DNA of 64,000 nt from Apostichopus japonicus (GCF_037975245.1 NC_092571.1:16489917-16553916); one strand, 5' to 3'. Shown: positions 1-16,000, counted from the stretch's first letter. A program made the numbers and translations. The notes: a model not told the origin generated them from the letters alone.

Positions 1-3000
1 AAGTTTTCAATAGAGAAAGGACTTTAGTGGGTTGTTTGGAAAGGAAAAAAAAAGGGGGGGGGAGGAAAAAAGGTTTGTCTAATTCTGTGGTAGAGATTAA
101 TATTCTCTAAGAGGCTATTATGGGTGTGTATAGACCTTGGTCAGTGTCAAATGGGTAAATATGTTTTTTTTTTCTTTTTCATTTAAACTCTTTATTCAGT
201 ATCTTGACATGGCTGAGATTAATGTTGTGCAAGATTTAAGTGGCAAGGCCTGATGTACAGAACGTCATGGTTTTCCACTTAATCACCCCAATTTAAGGAC
301 AAAAGACAGTTAGCTCTTTCAGAGAATGGCCGTCATCACGTCTGAATGGGAAAGTTAATTTCGGAGGTTATAATGGGAAACTATACAAAGGTGTAAAATG
401 TCAGACAAATGAGTAAATAACTTCAACGATTATCAAGAAATTTACTTTGCAAATGACACCTTTTTTTTTTTCCTTTTTTTTTTTTCGTCGTTGAAAGAAA
501 CACAATTTAACAAGAGTATGGAGTTAATGGGTTAATTTGAATTTTCCGTTTCATTATTAATCCGACCCAGACCTCGAAAACTGAGATTTATTACTGTTTC
601 GAAGACGGTCGCAGTCAATATTCGATACAATTTAGCCGAGCATACTGTTCGCAAGAAACAACAAGAAATCTTAACCAGGAAATAATATGGTATAGATGCA
701 TACTTAATTCATCACTAATTATTAATTAATGATGGCTAATGATGCATACTTAATTAATCACAAAAGAAAATCTTGGTATGGTATGCAGACGTATGAAGGA
801 TGTTCAAGTGGTTCTCTCAAGTATGTTTTAGTCAAAAGAACCAGGATGGTTTATTTTTTACAGATTGTTTAAACTACAAATATTTTGTTTCTTTTTGACA
901 AGTTTATTTATTTATACAGCTCAACTAAGCCTGTACGAATGGCATGGTATCATTTCATGGTACATTAATGTGCGAAATAATTTTAGCGAATTTGTCGCGA
1001 GTTTCGTTAAATGATACTTTAACGAATATTAATTAACGACGGCTACTGAGGAAACAATTTGGAGATTGTGTCTCTTCTACCAAGAATAAATAAATCTCAA
1101 CTGCCGCCCTTAAGTGGAGTTTGAAAAATGTTAAAGATGTCTTTGAGCAGAATTTAAGTCTTTATATGTCATAGTCCCAAACAAAGGAAGAAAACAAGAA
1201 ACATTTTGGTATAGAAAAAACTATATATATTAAATCTCTGGTATGCTCCTTTAAAGGCTAAATGACTCTTGCCTCAATATTAATGTTAATCCATTGTATA
1301 ATTAATAAATCCAGCTAATCTGAGTCATCTTTTAAAGGAGTGTAAAGAGCTAGAGTAGAATCGTTTGTGGGATATGTAGGTTGTATGGAGGAGGGTGAGG
1401 GTGAGGTAAAGGTGAGGGGGGGAGGCACAATACATCTTTATGTGGATACAAAAATTGCATTTAATTGTTCGAAACAGAAGTGCATGAAATTTGTAAATGA
1501 AAGGAGCCTATTAATAAGTGAAGGAATTTTGGAGTGGATTGAAAAGGGGAAATAGATGGGGGAAGGTTTCTGTAAATTAGTGGATAGCTTAGTTCTCATT
1601 GAAGAGGGGAGAGGAGGATGAGTGGGGGGAGGGGGAGGGGGAAGGAGGGGTGGGAGATAGAGGAGGAGAACAACTTCGGAAAAAAAGTTTGATTTTCATT
1701 ATTACGATACCTTGCAGTCCAGTCAGAAGAATTATAGCCTGCGCTCTCTTTTTCCTCCTTCGTTATGGAATCCAAATCTCTCTTTGTCTCTAATTTTTTC
1801 AAAGTTTTTCTTTGAAAAACCACCTAACAGTCTTTAATTACTCCGTGGAGTATAAACAACATATATCAACAAAAAAGGCAAAAAAGAAAAAAGGCCTGAC
1901 ATGGGTGGGTATAGTATCATAGCCTGGTTTTTTGTTTCTTCATGGCCGGGTTAAAGACTTTTTTTCTGAGAGTAAATCACTCTTTCCCAGATCGGTATAA
2001 TCACTTCAATACCAGACCTAATTACACCCGAGCCATCAGCTGTCATGGAACTGGGGGGGGAGGAACAACATGAATACGATCAGTGCCCTCTTGTGCAATG
2101 CACTCAGGCCCCGGGTTTTGCTGGTGATGACTTCCAATTTGGAAATAACACCATTTAATTTCTTTAACCCCCGAAATTGGTTAGAAATATCTCTGCCAGT
2201 TTCCCTTGGTCACATCACTAAGTGTGGGTGGGAGAAACATGTGAAGCATACAACAGGTGGTAAGCCCAAATTATTTCTAACTCTGGTTCCCCAAAGGATG
2301 GGTACTTTAATAACATCAACACCCTTGTGTCTTCATAACATTGTTCATATCAAAGAGAGTCTCTCCTCGTCCTCGTCGAACGACGACGACCCGATCCGAT
2401 CGATGATCATCGAGAGATCTCGGGAGCAGGATGAGAAGGCATGTTGAATAGTTCAACAATCATTAAGGTGATCCCCTCTCCGCAAAATATCGTTTTTCTT
2501 CAACCTAGACCCATTTGCCAATTGATAGACCAAAACATATGTTTCGACTGCCTATCATATATCAAAGCTAAGCCTATTACAGAAAGCATTAACCTTAAGG
2601 TAAGAAAATATAGGGGAGAGAAGAGAAGTGGATAAGATTTAACACTTTTATGACCTCTGCAAAAACAAGCAAAACTCTTTGGAATTTAAGTGGCTGAGAA
2701 AAGGGTCACAAAGTATGATGAATCGGAAATCAAAAGATCATCCCATATGGGCTTTGAGGGGAGGAGGACCATAATTACAGGTTAGAACCTCTTTCTCTTT
2801 TCTTTTATCAGAGGAACAAAAGACATCAATGAGACTTGTGTTGTTTTATCCCCCTCGTTTCTTTTCTTTTCTCTCTTTCATTCTTTTTTTTTAACTATTT
2901 CTCTCTACTGCTTGAGATGATTTCAGTATTGGTAGGTGGTCTTTTTTTCAAAAACTTTCACATTTTCTTATTTTTGTCGTTTTTTTTTTTTTCCCTTGCA

Positions 3001-3581
3001 ATTTTTTTTTTCTCTTTTTTTTTTTTTTGTAACAGTCTGGGGAGACTTAACTGTCGGTTAATGACCTATTCTTTGTTTTGTTTCTCCTGTCGTAAATTTT
3101 GATAGAACAAATAGAAGTGAATATGGTACTTCGGTGTCATTTGTTTGCTATTAAAAGACATGAACATATGTTAGGGCTGCTGGGATGGGTCCCGTGAATG
3201 ATAACACAGCGGGACATCCTGTGATCTCGTGGCAGAAAAGAAACAGATAAATCCGAGTGGGTGTAAGGAGATACAAGAAGGAGGGGAATGACTCCACTTG
3301 GAAGGGTAACGTTTCATTACCATCCTCTTTTTTTTCCTTTTGATGGCTCCAATCCCAGATGTGCCAACTCTAAAAGTAGAATGATCTCATCTTTCAATCT
3401 CAGAGGCGAGTATCTGGTCGTATACCTCAAACTGGAAAAGAAAGCAGTCATCTTTTTAGTACGTGTTTATAGAGACAAACTCGATATGTTGCGATGGACA
3501 TTTCTTCATAATTAAGCAGTTTCTATTGTTCTTAGTTGAATAGATGTCATGAAAACACTTAACAGAGAGTCTTTAAGGGGA

Positions 3582-3612
<31 letters not shown>

Positions 3613-6600
3613 CCTATTCTTATATTTTTAAACCTCACTCTTTTGATTTGTGATATAACAGGAAATACAACATCATTAGAAAGTGTACCACTTCATATTT
3701 GCAATTTTTTTAATGATTATTTTCTGTTCTGTTACTACTCTTCAGTTTGATACTAACAGGTCATAATTTCACTCTGGTTTTTCTGTCACTATCTATCAAA
3801 ACTCCTACGACTTTCAAAAATTATCAGTTGCAATAACTTCCTCGATTATATTCAAAGGTGCACATCGCCTATAATTATAAGGTTGTTATGATCACGAACG
3901 GCAAAAGGATTTAAAAATTGGAAAAAAAAAATCATGATAATAATAATAAAAAATAAACAAATATAGTGAACATACGAGAACATTATTTGGGATCCAAAAG
4001 GGTTTGGGAATCATGGCCCCAGGCTCTCGGATAATAAACGCAAGTCAACAGGACAGACAGAAATTCAATATTTGCTGAGCTGTATCCGACCGTAGACCAT
4101 AATTCCCTGGTAGGACTGAGTAAAGAATCTTGGATGTTTTAAGCCGTTTTAACCAAAAAAAATAATAATATGAATGGACTGTGTGTTGTTCATCCTCGGT
4201 AAGCTTCTTAAAAAGGGATATAATTCCGGTACCAGTCAATGTTAAACACTTATATATGGAAGGAAGGAAGGGAACAATATCTGTACTTTTATTTCAATAT
4301 CCCATCTCAATATATTATCCCTTACTCTAGATATGCTTGTTTGAATGTAAAAGAAAAAACGGATGAATGTTTCTTTCATCAAAAGGGGACACCACAGCCG
4401 TCATTCTTAAGATTATGTGACAGAAATCGTTATGATAAAGAACTTTACCCCCAAGACAGTCAAGACAAGTCTTGTTATATTATATTTTTGAAGATATCAT
4501 AGTTTAAAAGTCGTGTCTGTGGGAGGGAAAGGGGGGTGGGGGGTCTTTGTGTAAATCCATTGTGATGTCATGGTGCTCACTAAGGAACCTTTTCACTATC
4601 TCTTTGTTTTTCACTTTTCATAGTTTCAAGGTAGAATGTTAACAGTGTTGACACTGAAACCAATGTCATCATTACGTCATTTATTTATCTATTTATTTTA
4701 ATTTTTTAATTTTTAGTTTATTTTATTTAATTTTTTAATTTTTTTATTATTATTTTTTTTTTCATTAGGTCATTTTAAGTGGTTCAATATTTTAGATTTC
4801 AAACCTTTGCAAAACTCATCACCATTGCAGAAAAATAAACATTTTAATATTCAAAGAAACACATAAAAAAATTAAAAATGAAGCAAGTGTGGCTCGATGA
4901 TGTCATACTTAGACTTGATCAAGTCTTGGCCTTTCGTGTGAAGAAACATTAAACTCTGTGATATCTCCCAAATGAAACCACTGATTTGTATACATTTGAA
5001 AACAGAGTTTTGTTAATTGAAATGATGACTTCACTAACTCTGTTCTTGCCAGATGCATTCATATAATTTTTGTAAAACAATACTAGTAAACTATATATTT
5101 GCTAAACTTACTGTAGACTATAACCACAAAAACCATTAGCCTATTAAGTATTGAAATTGCACCTCTTTATTCCTTTTCAACTAAATTCTTGTAACTTTCT
5201 GTTCCCATTGTTACATCCCGTTTTTTTTTTTGATCTCTTTGTTTTTTTTTTCTCATCCTGTTATGGTGAACAAAATTTGAAAACAACTAACCTTCCTTCC
5301 TTTCCACTACCAACTTTCCCAACCCCACTTCATTCCCCTCCTTCCCTCCTCTTCTCCTCAAAAATATATCAAGTTACACAAAAAGAAGAAGGGAAAAAAA
5401 GCAAAAAATGTTACCATCAGGAAACTTGAAGGAATTGAAACCAGCAATTATATCTCAGTTTTGTTTCTCCTCAAGTTGTATCCTGATCTAATAATTTTCA
5501 AAATTTTCTTCTTTCCATCTTCTACTTTTTTTGCTCCTTCTTCATCTTCTCCTTCTTCATCTTCTACTTCTCTCACTCTCTCTGTCTCTTGTCACTTTTG
5601 GTAATTGAAGAAGATTTTTGTTCCGACAAATTTGTATTTCACAAGACTGGATACCGATAATATTGCAACAGGGAAACAGAGATTTGTTTACAAAGTTTTC
5701 ATCCCTCCCCAAGAGAGAGGATATGATTTTTGGGGGAAGAACCAACTGTTGAAAGATGAAGGTACCTTATTGTGGGAAGTTGATAGAGTTATGATCGGAG
5801 AGGTTTTAAGAAGAGGAAGCCAGTCAGGGTTATGAATTAAAAAGTGACTTTGACACTTGCAAATTGATATGACACTAGATCTTTGTTTTCCCTAATGAAA
5901 GGAAATTATGAGGACAAATTTCTTTAGAAGGATACAAACCCACTGAGTATCGATATATATATTATTTTTTTTTAATTCAAGATGAGAGATTCCTGCTTTG
6001 TTCTCAAACTAATTGACTGAGTCACGTTTACAGGATCAGAAAAAAAAAGGGGAGGCCAAAACAATATCAGACAAATAGGTAAACAAACAAACAAGCATTT
6101 TATGAACTTTAAAGTGTGGCGTATTAATTTTACAATATTTCCAACAAACCATGACCGACCACTTTGTAGGGTAACACATAATTTAAGAACTTTTTTTATT
6201 TTTTTTACCAATAAGCTACATCTTACGTAAGAGGTGGAGGGAGGGAGAGAGAAAGATAGATAGAAAGAAAGAGCATAATAGATATTTTTTATTTTTTCCC
6301 CATCCAGCAATATAAGTTTTGTTGGAGAAGGGGAACGGACGTTGGTGGAACTTAAAGGTATAGTGTCGAAAATACCAGTACAAGCTGTAATGAATCCCTC
6401 ACTTTATAAGCTGCCTATTATTTATCCACAAATTATTTATCCACACTCTGCACATGTCCCTCCCTCCCTCACTGTACCCCTTCCTCCTCATCTGTACCCA
6501 TGCTGCACCTCTGGCATTTAACAAATATGCTATCCATGGTGCACTTTCGAAGAACAAATCAACTTCAAGTTTAGTTGGATATATTCTCGATATGATTACA

Positions 6601-7004
6601 CATTGCCTTCTGTCATGGATCGGTTGTAACATCATGGATTGTTCGTAACGTCATGGGTTTTGGCATGATTATAACCCAAACCATGGTCATGGATTTTAGT
6701 TACATCCTCCAAGGGATATTGCCAAACCAGTCAAACTTAATTTTGGTCCCATTTTTCTCTCACTTCTCCCTCTTTACACACATTACTACCGACCCTCCAA
6801 TTTTCCTATTCAAACCTAGTAGATATTAACTGTTGCTATATATATAGGTACCCAATCCCCCCCCCCCCCCCAACATGTACCTATTGCTGCCTTTAATATA
6901 ATACAAGTTCCAGTGATTAGATATGCTACATTTGGGTTGAATATCCATAAAGTTTTAACTTTCCTCTCGTAAAAAATTATTCTCACTGGCGTTTTCCTAC
7001 ACAT
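1..7004. other. Non-coding, AT-rich sequence without a recognised gene
   Basis: G-rich purine tracts lie at 1383-1425 and 1601-1670, T runs at 2980-3030, an AT run at 3582-3612 and CT-rich sequence at 5515-5590. The best open frame (2070-2447) ends in a Ser/Asp run and resembles no family. An unrecognised 5' exon of the PRDM gene could lie here. Confidence 0.4.
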
Positions 7005-7052
7005 GGACATCCAGAACTGCCCTGGTGGACATCCAGAACTGCCCTGGTGGAC
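7005..7052. repeat. Exact 22-bp tandem duplication
   Basis: GGACATCCAGAACTGCCCTG plus GT occurs twice in a row (7005-7026 and 7027-7048), followed by a partial third GGAC. Identity is complete, so the event is recent. Confidence 0.9.
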
Positions 7053-10000
7053 GTAATAATAGTGAAAAAGTCATAACTGTTTCAGCAATGACTAGGCTTA
7101 TTACTTTGACCCTCTCTAAAACCCTCCTTTCCTTGGGGTGCAACTGTTTAAAACCTGATTGATTTAGCCAGGCAAACAAATTAATAGCTGTAAAAGATCC
7201 CATCAATAAATCTTCCTAAGAGAGCTGGGCAGAATCATTTAAAAAGATGAAGCCGAAGAAGAAGAAGAAAAATTAATATTTGTAATGATATTCTAGATAT
7301 CATCCAGACCCTCCCCAGGATTACAAGATAATAAAAGATAAAAGAAAAAAATTGCCTGAAAAATCGAGAACAATAAGTTGACATTTGGAGAGAAAAACAG
7401 CCCAGAGGAAATCTGTTAGAAAGAAGCGGATTTTAGTCTTAATTTGCTGAATGACATACAAAGATGAGTCCCGTTTTGTTTTCGGTTTCAGACCCCACTT
7501 CCTATCTGGGGCAAATAAGGGCTCCCCAAGGGCTAATTGTTTCTTCTTGGTAGCGGCTTTTATGGTCCCGCAGGGACGGGTCGTCTTGGCCGTCCTCCCC
7601 CTACTCTAAGGTCAATAGGCTTGTTTGGGTGCCAGATATTAAAGCTAGCCAAGGGTTGGCTGCCAATTAGTTGCTGGTGATTATGCACAGAGGATTCTGG
7701 TTTTATGAGTACAGTCTGCTAATTCAGAACACACACAAGCCCTCTTCTTCTGTTGTCTTGTCCGTCAGTGTTAGGGTTTTTAACACAAACAGATGTGTCG
7801 GAATGTGAAGTGAAAACCAAACAGAACTTTCAAAGTAGTTACAAATAATTGCTTTGTAATTTATTTCAAGACACTCTGGAGAAAGCAGTAACCTCAGATA
7901 TCTGCCAAGTTTACTTTCACACAAAAAATAGGGAGATGTGAGGAGGAGAAAATTGAGAGAGGTTGGGCCAAATATAATTAAAGAAGATAACAATAATGAT
8001 AAGTAACTTATAACAAGTCAAATGTATGAGTTTTACAAATCACGTCTGCAATAATATAGGCCCAGTAAGGCAAACGTACATTTTATTATCATTTAGCACT
8101 GTAGAACACAAATGCAATCGCTTTTTTTTTACACTTATTTCCCCCAAAACAAAGTGGATTTCATTTCGAGTAATTTCTTAATGCAGGTAAAAGCATTCCT
8201 GCAGCCCAGTAGTGATCAGAATCCAGCTAAAAATATTTAAAAAAATAAAATATCAATCAAAATTATTATCTCATAAAATCATGAGATTGCCTCAGAGACC
8301 AGGAGATTTGGCAGGCCTATAAACCCCTTCAGCTTTATTTTTAGATCGTTGAACATGAACCCATTAAAGATATTGCCCACTTCAAAAAATCAGTGAAATG
8401 AGTTGCAAGTTATTCTTAAGAGTGAATTAATAATTATAGCAACTTCAGCCCAAGATGCAATTTTAGGCTAGGTAAGTCGAATATGAAAGTATGTTGGCTA
8501 ATGGTTATGATTTGTATGTATTTTTTTTATGTGGGGGGGGGTATGGGGGGCACAATGAACCACCTTTTCGTCAGGATTTTGAAGAGCTGGTGTTATGAGT
8601 AAATACAGTACTTAAAGGTTTTTTTCCTTTTGATATTCTGTTCAAGTATCTTTAGTTAACAGTTTGTAAGGTAACTGTTAAATTAATTATACCGATTCTG
8701 TTAAATTATTCTATATAGTAAACTATGAGGGACATAATTTGACTCCATATTTTGTTTGCGGAGAAAAGTAAGAAAAAGTTGTCATGGCCTGGGGAAGGGG
8801 GTTTTCAAGTTGAGGGGGGGGGGTAATTTTCCCTCTCCTTTTGTGGGAGCAAAAAAGGGTTTGAATGGTACCTAAATTGTAAAATGTTACCAGATTTGAA
8901 TTTGAAAAATAAAGCAGTATGCATGTGCCTTGAAAGATAAGAGATGGTCGAAGGGCTGTTTTGTGCTCAGTTAAATCGGACGCTAAGATAACAGAAAGAG
9001 GACAGATTTCTGGAGACATGCTGACATGTTGTGACTCCTGTTCATACACTTAGTCACAGAAGGAGATGAGAGAGAGAGAGTTTTCTTATATCGAGCAACT
9101 AACATGTTGTCATCATCGATATCTGCCTATTTTTTTTATATCTCACAAATTAAAAGAGGATTTTTCTTCTGATGGAATGTGATGAAGAAAGGAAAAAAAA
9201 AAAAATTACCAAAAGCCCTCAAAACAAAAACAAAAGTCCAATTGACTTCGTGATGAAACCTTGCGGCCGCCGGAGGAAAGTGTTACCACTTTGTTTCATA
9301 GACACTTACCAACAAACCTTATAGGCCCCCCCAGAGGTGTAAGTACCACGTCTTCATTAAAAGTAATTAAATTTTACTGTGAGTTATCCAAGCCCATCTT
9401 GTGACCTATTCAGAACCAATTTCGTTCTCAGACAGGGGTATCCCAATTACAGGATCTCGAAGATATCTGGGCAATTCTTTGGGCGTACCTGACTGTGCCC
9501 CTGTGGGGGGCCAATGGTTCCTCTCCACTACTTCAAGGTGTTCCCAGCCCCATAGCTATCTTATGGACCTCGTTCTTTTTTTTCTTTCCCCCTTTAACGA
9601 TCTTCCCCTTGTTGTTTTTATAGATTCTGGTCACACCACCTGTGTTGGCTACCTTTTGTCTTAAGCGGCCGATACTTCCAGCCGTGTCCTCACCTAAGGG
9701 CCACATCTCTGTTGTTTGTAGCTTTCGGAGGTAGCCTACTCTCAAGTACATTCCATTTAATATAGGCCAATAAAGGAAAATCAAATCGAATCGAATCAAA
9801 ATAATAAAATTGCTGTGGTATAACAAGTTACAGGATAAATTGAGTTTGAAACTTCTTCCGAGACAAGTCTGTCAATTAGAAGGGACTATGACAAAGGAAG
9901 CTGAGGTGCTCCTTATCACTGAATCAAAATTTAATATAGCATTTTAAATTGGGGATCCTTTGTTTTAAATAATTAAAAGGTGTTTACCTGCCGTAGGGCT

Positions 10001-13000
10001 CATTATTGGCTAGTAGCAGGGGTACCCCCGAGGTGAAGGTTAGGTTCAATGAGGTAACATATTGTAAAGAATGGGACATTAAACTGAAAACAACTTCACA
10101 GGGGGGTTGAAAACCAAGAAGGTTACATACGAACGCTGGCTCGTTCCCCGATCGTAAGAATGTGAGAACTTTTCTCGGATGAGAATGGCTCGCTGTCAAT
10201 CATCTCAGCGGAGAGATCTTTGCATCATAGTTTAAAGATATTCAATGATTAAATTAGGTTAAAAATATGACAAACAAAACAAAAATTGGAGAGAAATGGC
10301 AACATAGGGGCAGAGAAAGTGAACGGTTTTGTTATAGGAGGTGTAGATTGGTACAGGTGTTTTCTATGGGCTTGCAATTTGGTGAGGGGAGGTGGTTGGA
10401 GAGAGGGGGAGGGGGGAGGTGAGTAGGAGGGAGGTAGGTTACGGGTGGAAGTGACTGTGAGAAGGATGAGGGGAGAGATTGTCTACATGCTAGGAATATG
10501 CCTTTCTGCACTGCCTATGCTCTCAATATCCTCTTCGACCCCCCCCTTCCCAACCCTCCCTCCTTACCTTTTTGCCACCTTACTAATATTATATTTATAA
10601 TTGGTTGAAATATTATACCACCTTGTGCTTCCCTCATACATGTTCCTTCAACTTCGAGGTAACAAACAACATCAATGTCCCTAACGAATTAGACCCCCGA
10701 CACTGTTTGTCCGTGACAAATTTGAAATGCATTGTAAAGACGGTGTTATTTTCACACCATAAAACGGTGATTCTGTCTGACTTTTGTGTTTGCTTTATTG
10801 CGAGGAGCTTCCTTTAATATGAATGGTTCGTGCTGTATAGACTAGGGTAGAAAAATCAGCCACTTTGTAATATTTCTAATATAGAGTATCTTGAACTATT
10901 ACTCATATGGTCCTTGTTTTATTTGTACATGCGGGTAATGTGCCATCAGTTATGACTATAGTAAGACGTAAATTTAAAGATATATCCGATGCAAAGCACA
11001 TGTCCATGACCCATGTAAAAGGTATGTCCATTTCCTTTTTCATATATATCCTTCACAAGCAAGAAAGTTTCCTTTGGATCTTTCGTAAAAGGAAGGTGTA
11101 GATGATTGCTTTTCACGATGCTTAAATTAGGTCATGAAAATTCAAATATGTATAATTTTCACATAACAATCTCTTTTCCATTTTTTTCCCTTCAACATTA
11201 GCGACTATATGTTTGCGTTTTTCTTGTAGCAGATATGCTTAGCACAAATTTATTTGACTGTTCGAAAATTTGTTTTTTTGGTGCCTGGGAGTGCAATCGC
11301 GACCCTAACCTTATACCGACCATTATCTTGTTTGCTTGGACTATTGTGTCTCATTGACAGACAAGAATACATGGAATCAAAAAAGAGGAAATTACCCGCC
11401 CATCCTTTACAAATCCCCAACAATTTGTTTTGTGGTTTTTTTTTCTTAATAAGTGTTTTCTGCGGAATTGACTCGTTTAAGGGTGGGTAACAACGTTATC
11501 GCTCAAGCGAGACAGCGGCCTTTTATCATGGGATGTGTATATTTATCTGTTGCCATGACAGTGTCATATTGAACGATAATAGAATTTTATTGCCACGAGC
11601 TGAACCGATCCGAAAGACAATGGAATGGAAGATTTCTCGGGGTTGTTTGTGTCGCATTCCTCAAAGCTCACAACTGGAAGTCATCCTTTCAACTGAATTT
11701 GTTAAAGTCATCATTTTGTTGTTTAATTATGGCAAATTTGCCATTCAAGTTGGCTGCTTTAGTTTTTGAAGTTGTTTGCTTAAAAAAATAAAAAAGGGGG
11801 CAAGCATGTATGGGTTCGTGAATACACCCTTTCAAAGGGGAATATTAAGTTTGGATCAGTCGGGAAAAGTTAAAAGTCTTCAGCAGTTCCAAACCAGACT
11901 GTCGTCGTTTAGTTTATGTTTTTAGTGATAGATGTCTGGGCGACGAATTAACTTCCCCAAATTAATTTCTTCCTTAATTTTCGGTGAAATTTCTTCTAAT
12001 TAGATATGTTTAATAAAAATCGTTAAGCTGTCATATAATGTAGTGCATCCGTGATTTCGTGGTATCTTTGTGTAAGATAAGTTTGACCAACAGACACGTC
12101 GTTGTTTACATTGCGTTGTCCAGCTCCAATGCAAAGAATGTTCGCATGTAGGCTACTGTAAAATTTACAATCGGACAGTTGTAAGAAGCCTAAGCTTCTC
12201 GGTACTACATTCTGCTCCGACATGTTTCATCTTTCGATGTTCCAAATACTTTGCAAGTAAAATTTAAAGAAGCTTCCTTTTCCTGTAAAGTTGATCTGTG
12301 AATTTAATTTCAGCGATTTCGAAAAATGGTTTATGAACTGTGGTTTGAGTGTGAGAGTGTATTATGTGCAAAGCTATGTACGTACCACACTGGGCTTGGT
12401 AGGCTGGATATGTACCTTCTCTATTTGTACGTAAAATATCATAGACAATCACCTGTGCATGTATGTGGGAGAGTGGATTTGTTGCAGTAATTGGAGTGCT
12501 AACTTCAAGTCGCCCGTGTTGCCTATTTGCCTGCATGACATCATTCACCAAATTGATGCGTTCGAACAAACGGTGCTTTTGGTGAGAAACTGTTGAATTT
12601 TGAAAACCAGATTTCTAGAAGAAGAAAACTGACCTCGAATGGGGACAATTTTCACATAGTTAGAAAGACAAAAATTTGAACTATGAGGACAATGTAATCA
12701 AAATCTTCCACCAGACAATTCTTTTAACCCAAAGTAGTATTACTCAGTGTAGCAATTTTCATGTATATCACAAAATTTCATTTAAACTTGATCAATATTT
12801 TCCAGAGGTTAAATATCTTATCTAAAGTATCTATCTGATATAATCTCATTGTTGGGATTGAACCCAGCAGGCATCTAGTATTAACATAACACACAATGTG
12901 ACAGAACAAGGAGAGAAAGATAGATCACATGTCTATGGTTGAACGGCACAATGTTGCACAAAGGTTTAATAGCATTCTAATACTGGCTGAAACTTTGGTT

Positions 13001-16000
13001 GCCATAGCAACCATCAGTAGATAGAAATGGGAATCAAGTCAACAAAAAGTTAAGTTGAAACACTACATTGCTGTCGAGTATGCTACATGTTTAAAAAAGA
13101 AAAAAGGGGAAAAAAGAAAAATGGCCACACTGCCATACTTCACAGTTGCAGGTTTTCTTTCACTGCATGCACACTTGCACTCGGTTGATGCACTTTGTGA
13201 CGAAATACGTCTCACTGTACATTTGACCCCTCCTTATATTGTGAAGTACGAAGTATGAAAATAGGTAAGATGTTACTTGTAGGACAGATAAACTTTGGGA
13301 AACTTTAAAGGTAGTCAGTATATAGGCCCCAAGTTATAGCATGCTAATAATTACTAGAAGTTTCAAAAAGTACTTTCCTGGAGGTCTTTACTCTTCAAAT
13401 TGTTCTCAGACATTTTTAAGGAGCACACAAGATGACTGAATGTCCCAGTGAGGAAAATTTCCTCGAAAGTTGTAATAAAAAACAGTCTAAGATCTTTGAC
13501 CAAAGGTGACCATATTTGAATATCTAGCATATTTGGGGCCGATACAGCATACCTTTAAACAATTCTATTAAATTTTGGGGAATAACTGGACAACCTTTTA
13601 TTTTGCTATAAACTAAATGATAACTAAAGATATGTATAGGAGGGGATATTTTTATGACCTCAAGGATCATGATGAGACATATCTAGTTAGCTTAAAAGCT
13701 TGAGTGAATTTACAGCAATATTTTCTGTACGAGTCCTTTTTTTTGGATATGTAATGATACTAAAATTTACTTCCATTTCAGATTTGATGCGATTTAAATA
13801 CTACATGTCTTAAACACACACACACAAGCAACAGAGTTATTTTGAGGGTCTTATTTTTTTATGATTTGAACTTTCAAGGCTAGATCAATGATCAGATATA
13901 GGTATATATATATATATAGTCATCTTCCCTTTTGTCTGCTTGTCAAGTCCTGCCAATCATATTGTATCGTCCAATCAGATGTCAAGAAGAAACAAAGAGC
14001 ATGTGAACCCCATATGTGCTCTTACACCCTCCCTCCGTCAGATCTGGCAACATCGAGTCCTTCCAACCCTCTGTCCCGTCACTCTCTGATATCCCTCCTG
14101 GTGAGTTATTAATTGAACTCCTACATTGTGGTCTTCCATTTACTTACATTTATACATATATACATATATATATATACTGTTCCCTATAGCCTAATGTTAT
14201 ATTTTTACACATGGCTTACTTGTGCAATATTTACTGCCTAATCAGGCCTAATGTTATGAGCAGCAGGGACAATTAGAGGCACTAGATGTTGTAAATAGGA
14301 TTCAAGGTCTAAAGGTGGTGTTTGGAGGATTACAGAGATGGTTAACTCTCCCTCTTCCCACCATGGGGTAAATTAATCCCTCCGCATCCCTGCGGCTTTC
14401 TGATTGGTCCACGAGCACTTGCCACCGAGAATTCTCACAATTTGATTTGTTATCAAAGTGTTGAAACTTACTATCGCTATTATCAATTTGATACGTCGTC
14501 GGGCACTTGATCGAGTGAAGAAAAAAACAGAAGGAAAAAAAGAAATTAAAATTAAAAAGAGGAGTGAGAGAGAAAGAGGAGTGGTCGAAACTTTTCACAA
14601 GAAAACTTAAAGTGGAGTCAAAGTTTTGTCCAATGTATAATTTTGACAGATCTTGTGAATAAAAACAGTTTTCACCTTCTTTGTTTGGTGGAGAGTTCAA
14701 TTGACTGAAGTAGGACTGAACACTTTGTGAAGGAGTCAATTCCTCCTTTTTTTAATTCATATTGGACGGGACTGAAACGATATAAGTTTGACAAGTTTTG
14801 TTCTTTTTATGTCATTAATACATGGAAACACAGGTACCAAGCATTTTCATAAAAACAAAAAGTGATAATTTAACTTTATTTTAAATACGCCGATCAGGTG
14901 AAAAGAAGGATGCTCCTGCATGCCCAATGGTAAGCCGATACATTTTCAATTTTCTTTTCTCTTTTGTTTAAAAATTATATTAATTAATATTCAAAACAAT
15001 TTGTATAAACAGTTCCAATTAAGGTTCTTAACTTTACCAATTTATTTTGCTTTATATGTCATACTTTAATTGTACGAATAACTAATTAGTTAATTTTGCA
15101 AATTAGCAGTACCGTGATCATGCACGTGTCTACCGTGCCAGCTCAATGGTATGTAATTTTACATGTTGGATTACTCTCTTCGTCCAGTAAGGTATTGTAT
15201 TTTTCGCAAGATGGACAAGAGACGAGAATTTTGCTCGGAATTTACAAAATCTACCTTGCACCTCCTACAAATGTGGGACACACGAGTGTCTTATTTAGTA
15301 TACCTTTATTGGGGATGAGAAAGTGATTTTAGAAGGAGGGAGTTACAGTTGTGGGAGGGGGGGGGGTCGGGAGGAGCAGGGTGGGAAGGGAGTGAGAGAA
15401 GTGGTTCCTGCCCTCTAATCGACAAGTGATTAATAGCAGTTTTTCTCTGATATATAACAACTTGATGTTTGGGATATTTGTACATAAATTAGGTTAATGA
15501 GAGGAGAGCTATGTCTGTAGTGCAACGATATAGCATTGACTCATGTTTAGTGACCTGTACCATTTATACTGTTGCAGTGCAGTGCAGTTCATAAACATAT
15601 ATAAAATACACATACCAGCACCAAATGTTTTCATAATTGTTTAGTTCTGTAATAAAATGTACATAACTCTGCAAATTATGATTTATAGGAATATATACTA
15701 GGTCTAACTGTACCTTTTAAGAATCAAATTAATTTTGAATACGATTCAAATTAATTTGCATAACATCATCCCAATTATGATGCCCCTTGTACAACGATGA
15801 AATCATCTCGGTTTCATATAACCGTGACATCGCATAACTTAGCAATAGGTGGTTTTCAATTGGACACTGTCACAACTGCATATTCTTATTGTAAGTTTCA
15901 TTGTCTCGAACAATTAAGTAGAGTCATTGTTATTATAAGTATCATATTTTCCAGGACACTTTAATAATGATTGAGTGTACTTTTTTATGGAGGGCCAAGT

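Noticed and set aside
2070-2447. 125-codon frame ending in a Ser/Asp-rich run
   Set aside because: No similarity to a known family. The Ser/Asp run comes from a short TCG/GAC repeat, and there is no exon-like context.
14302-14739. 145-codon open frame on the minus strand
   Set aside because: Low-complexity Phe/Ser-rich stretch, no conserved motif and no splice support; reads as a chance frame.
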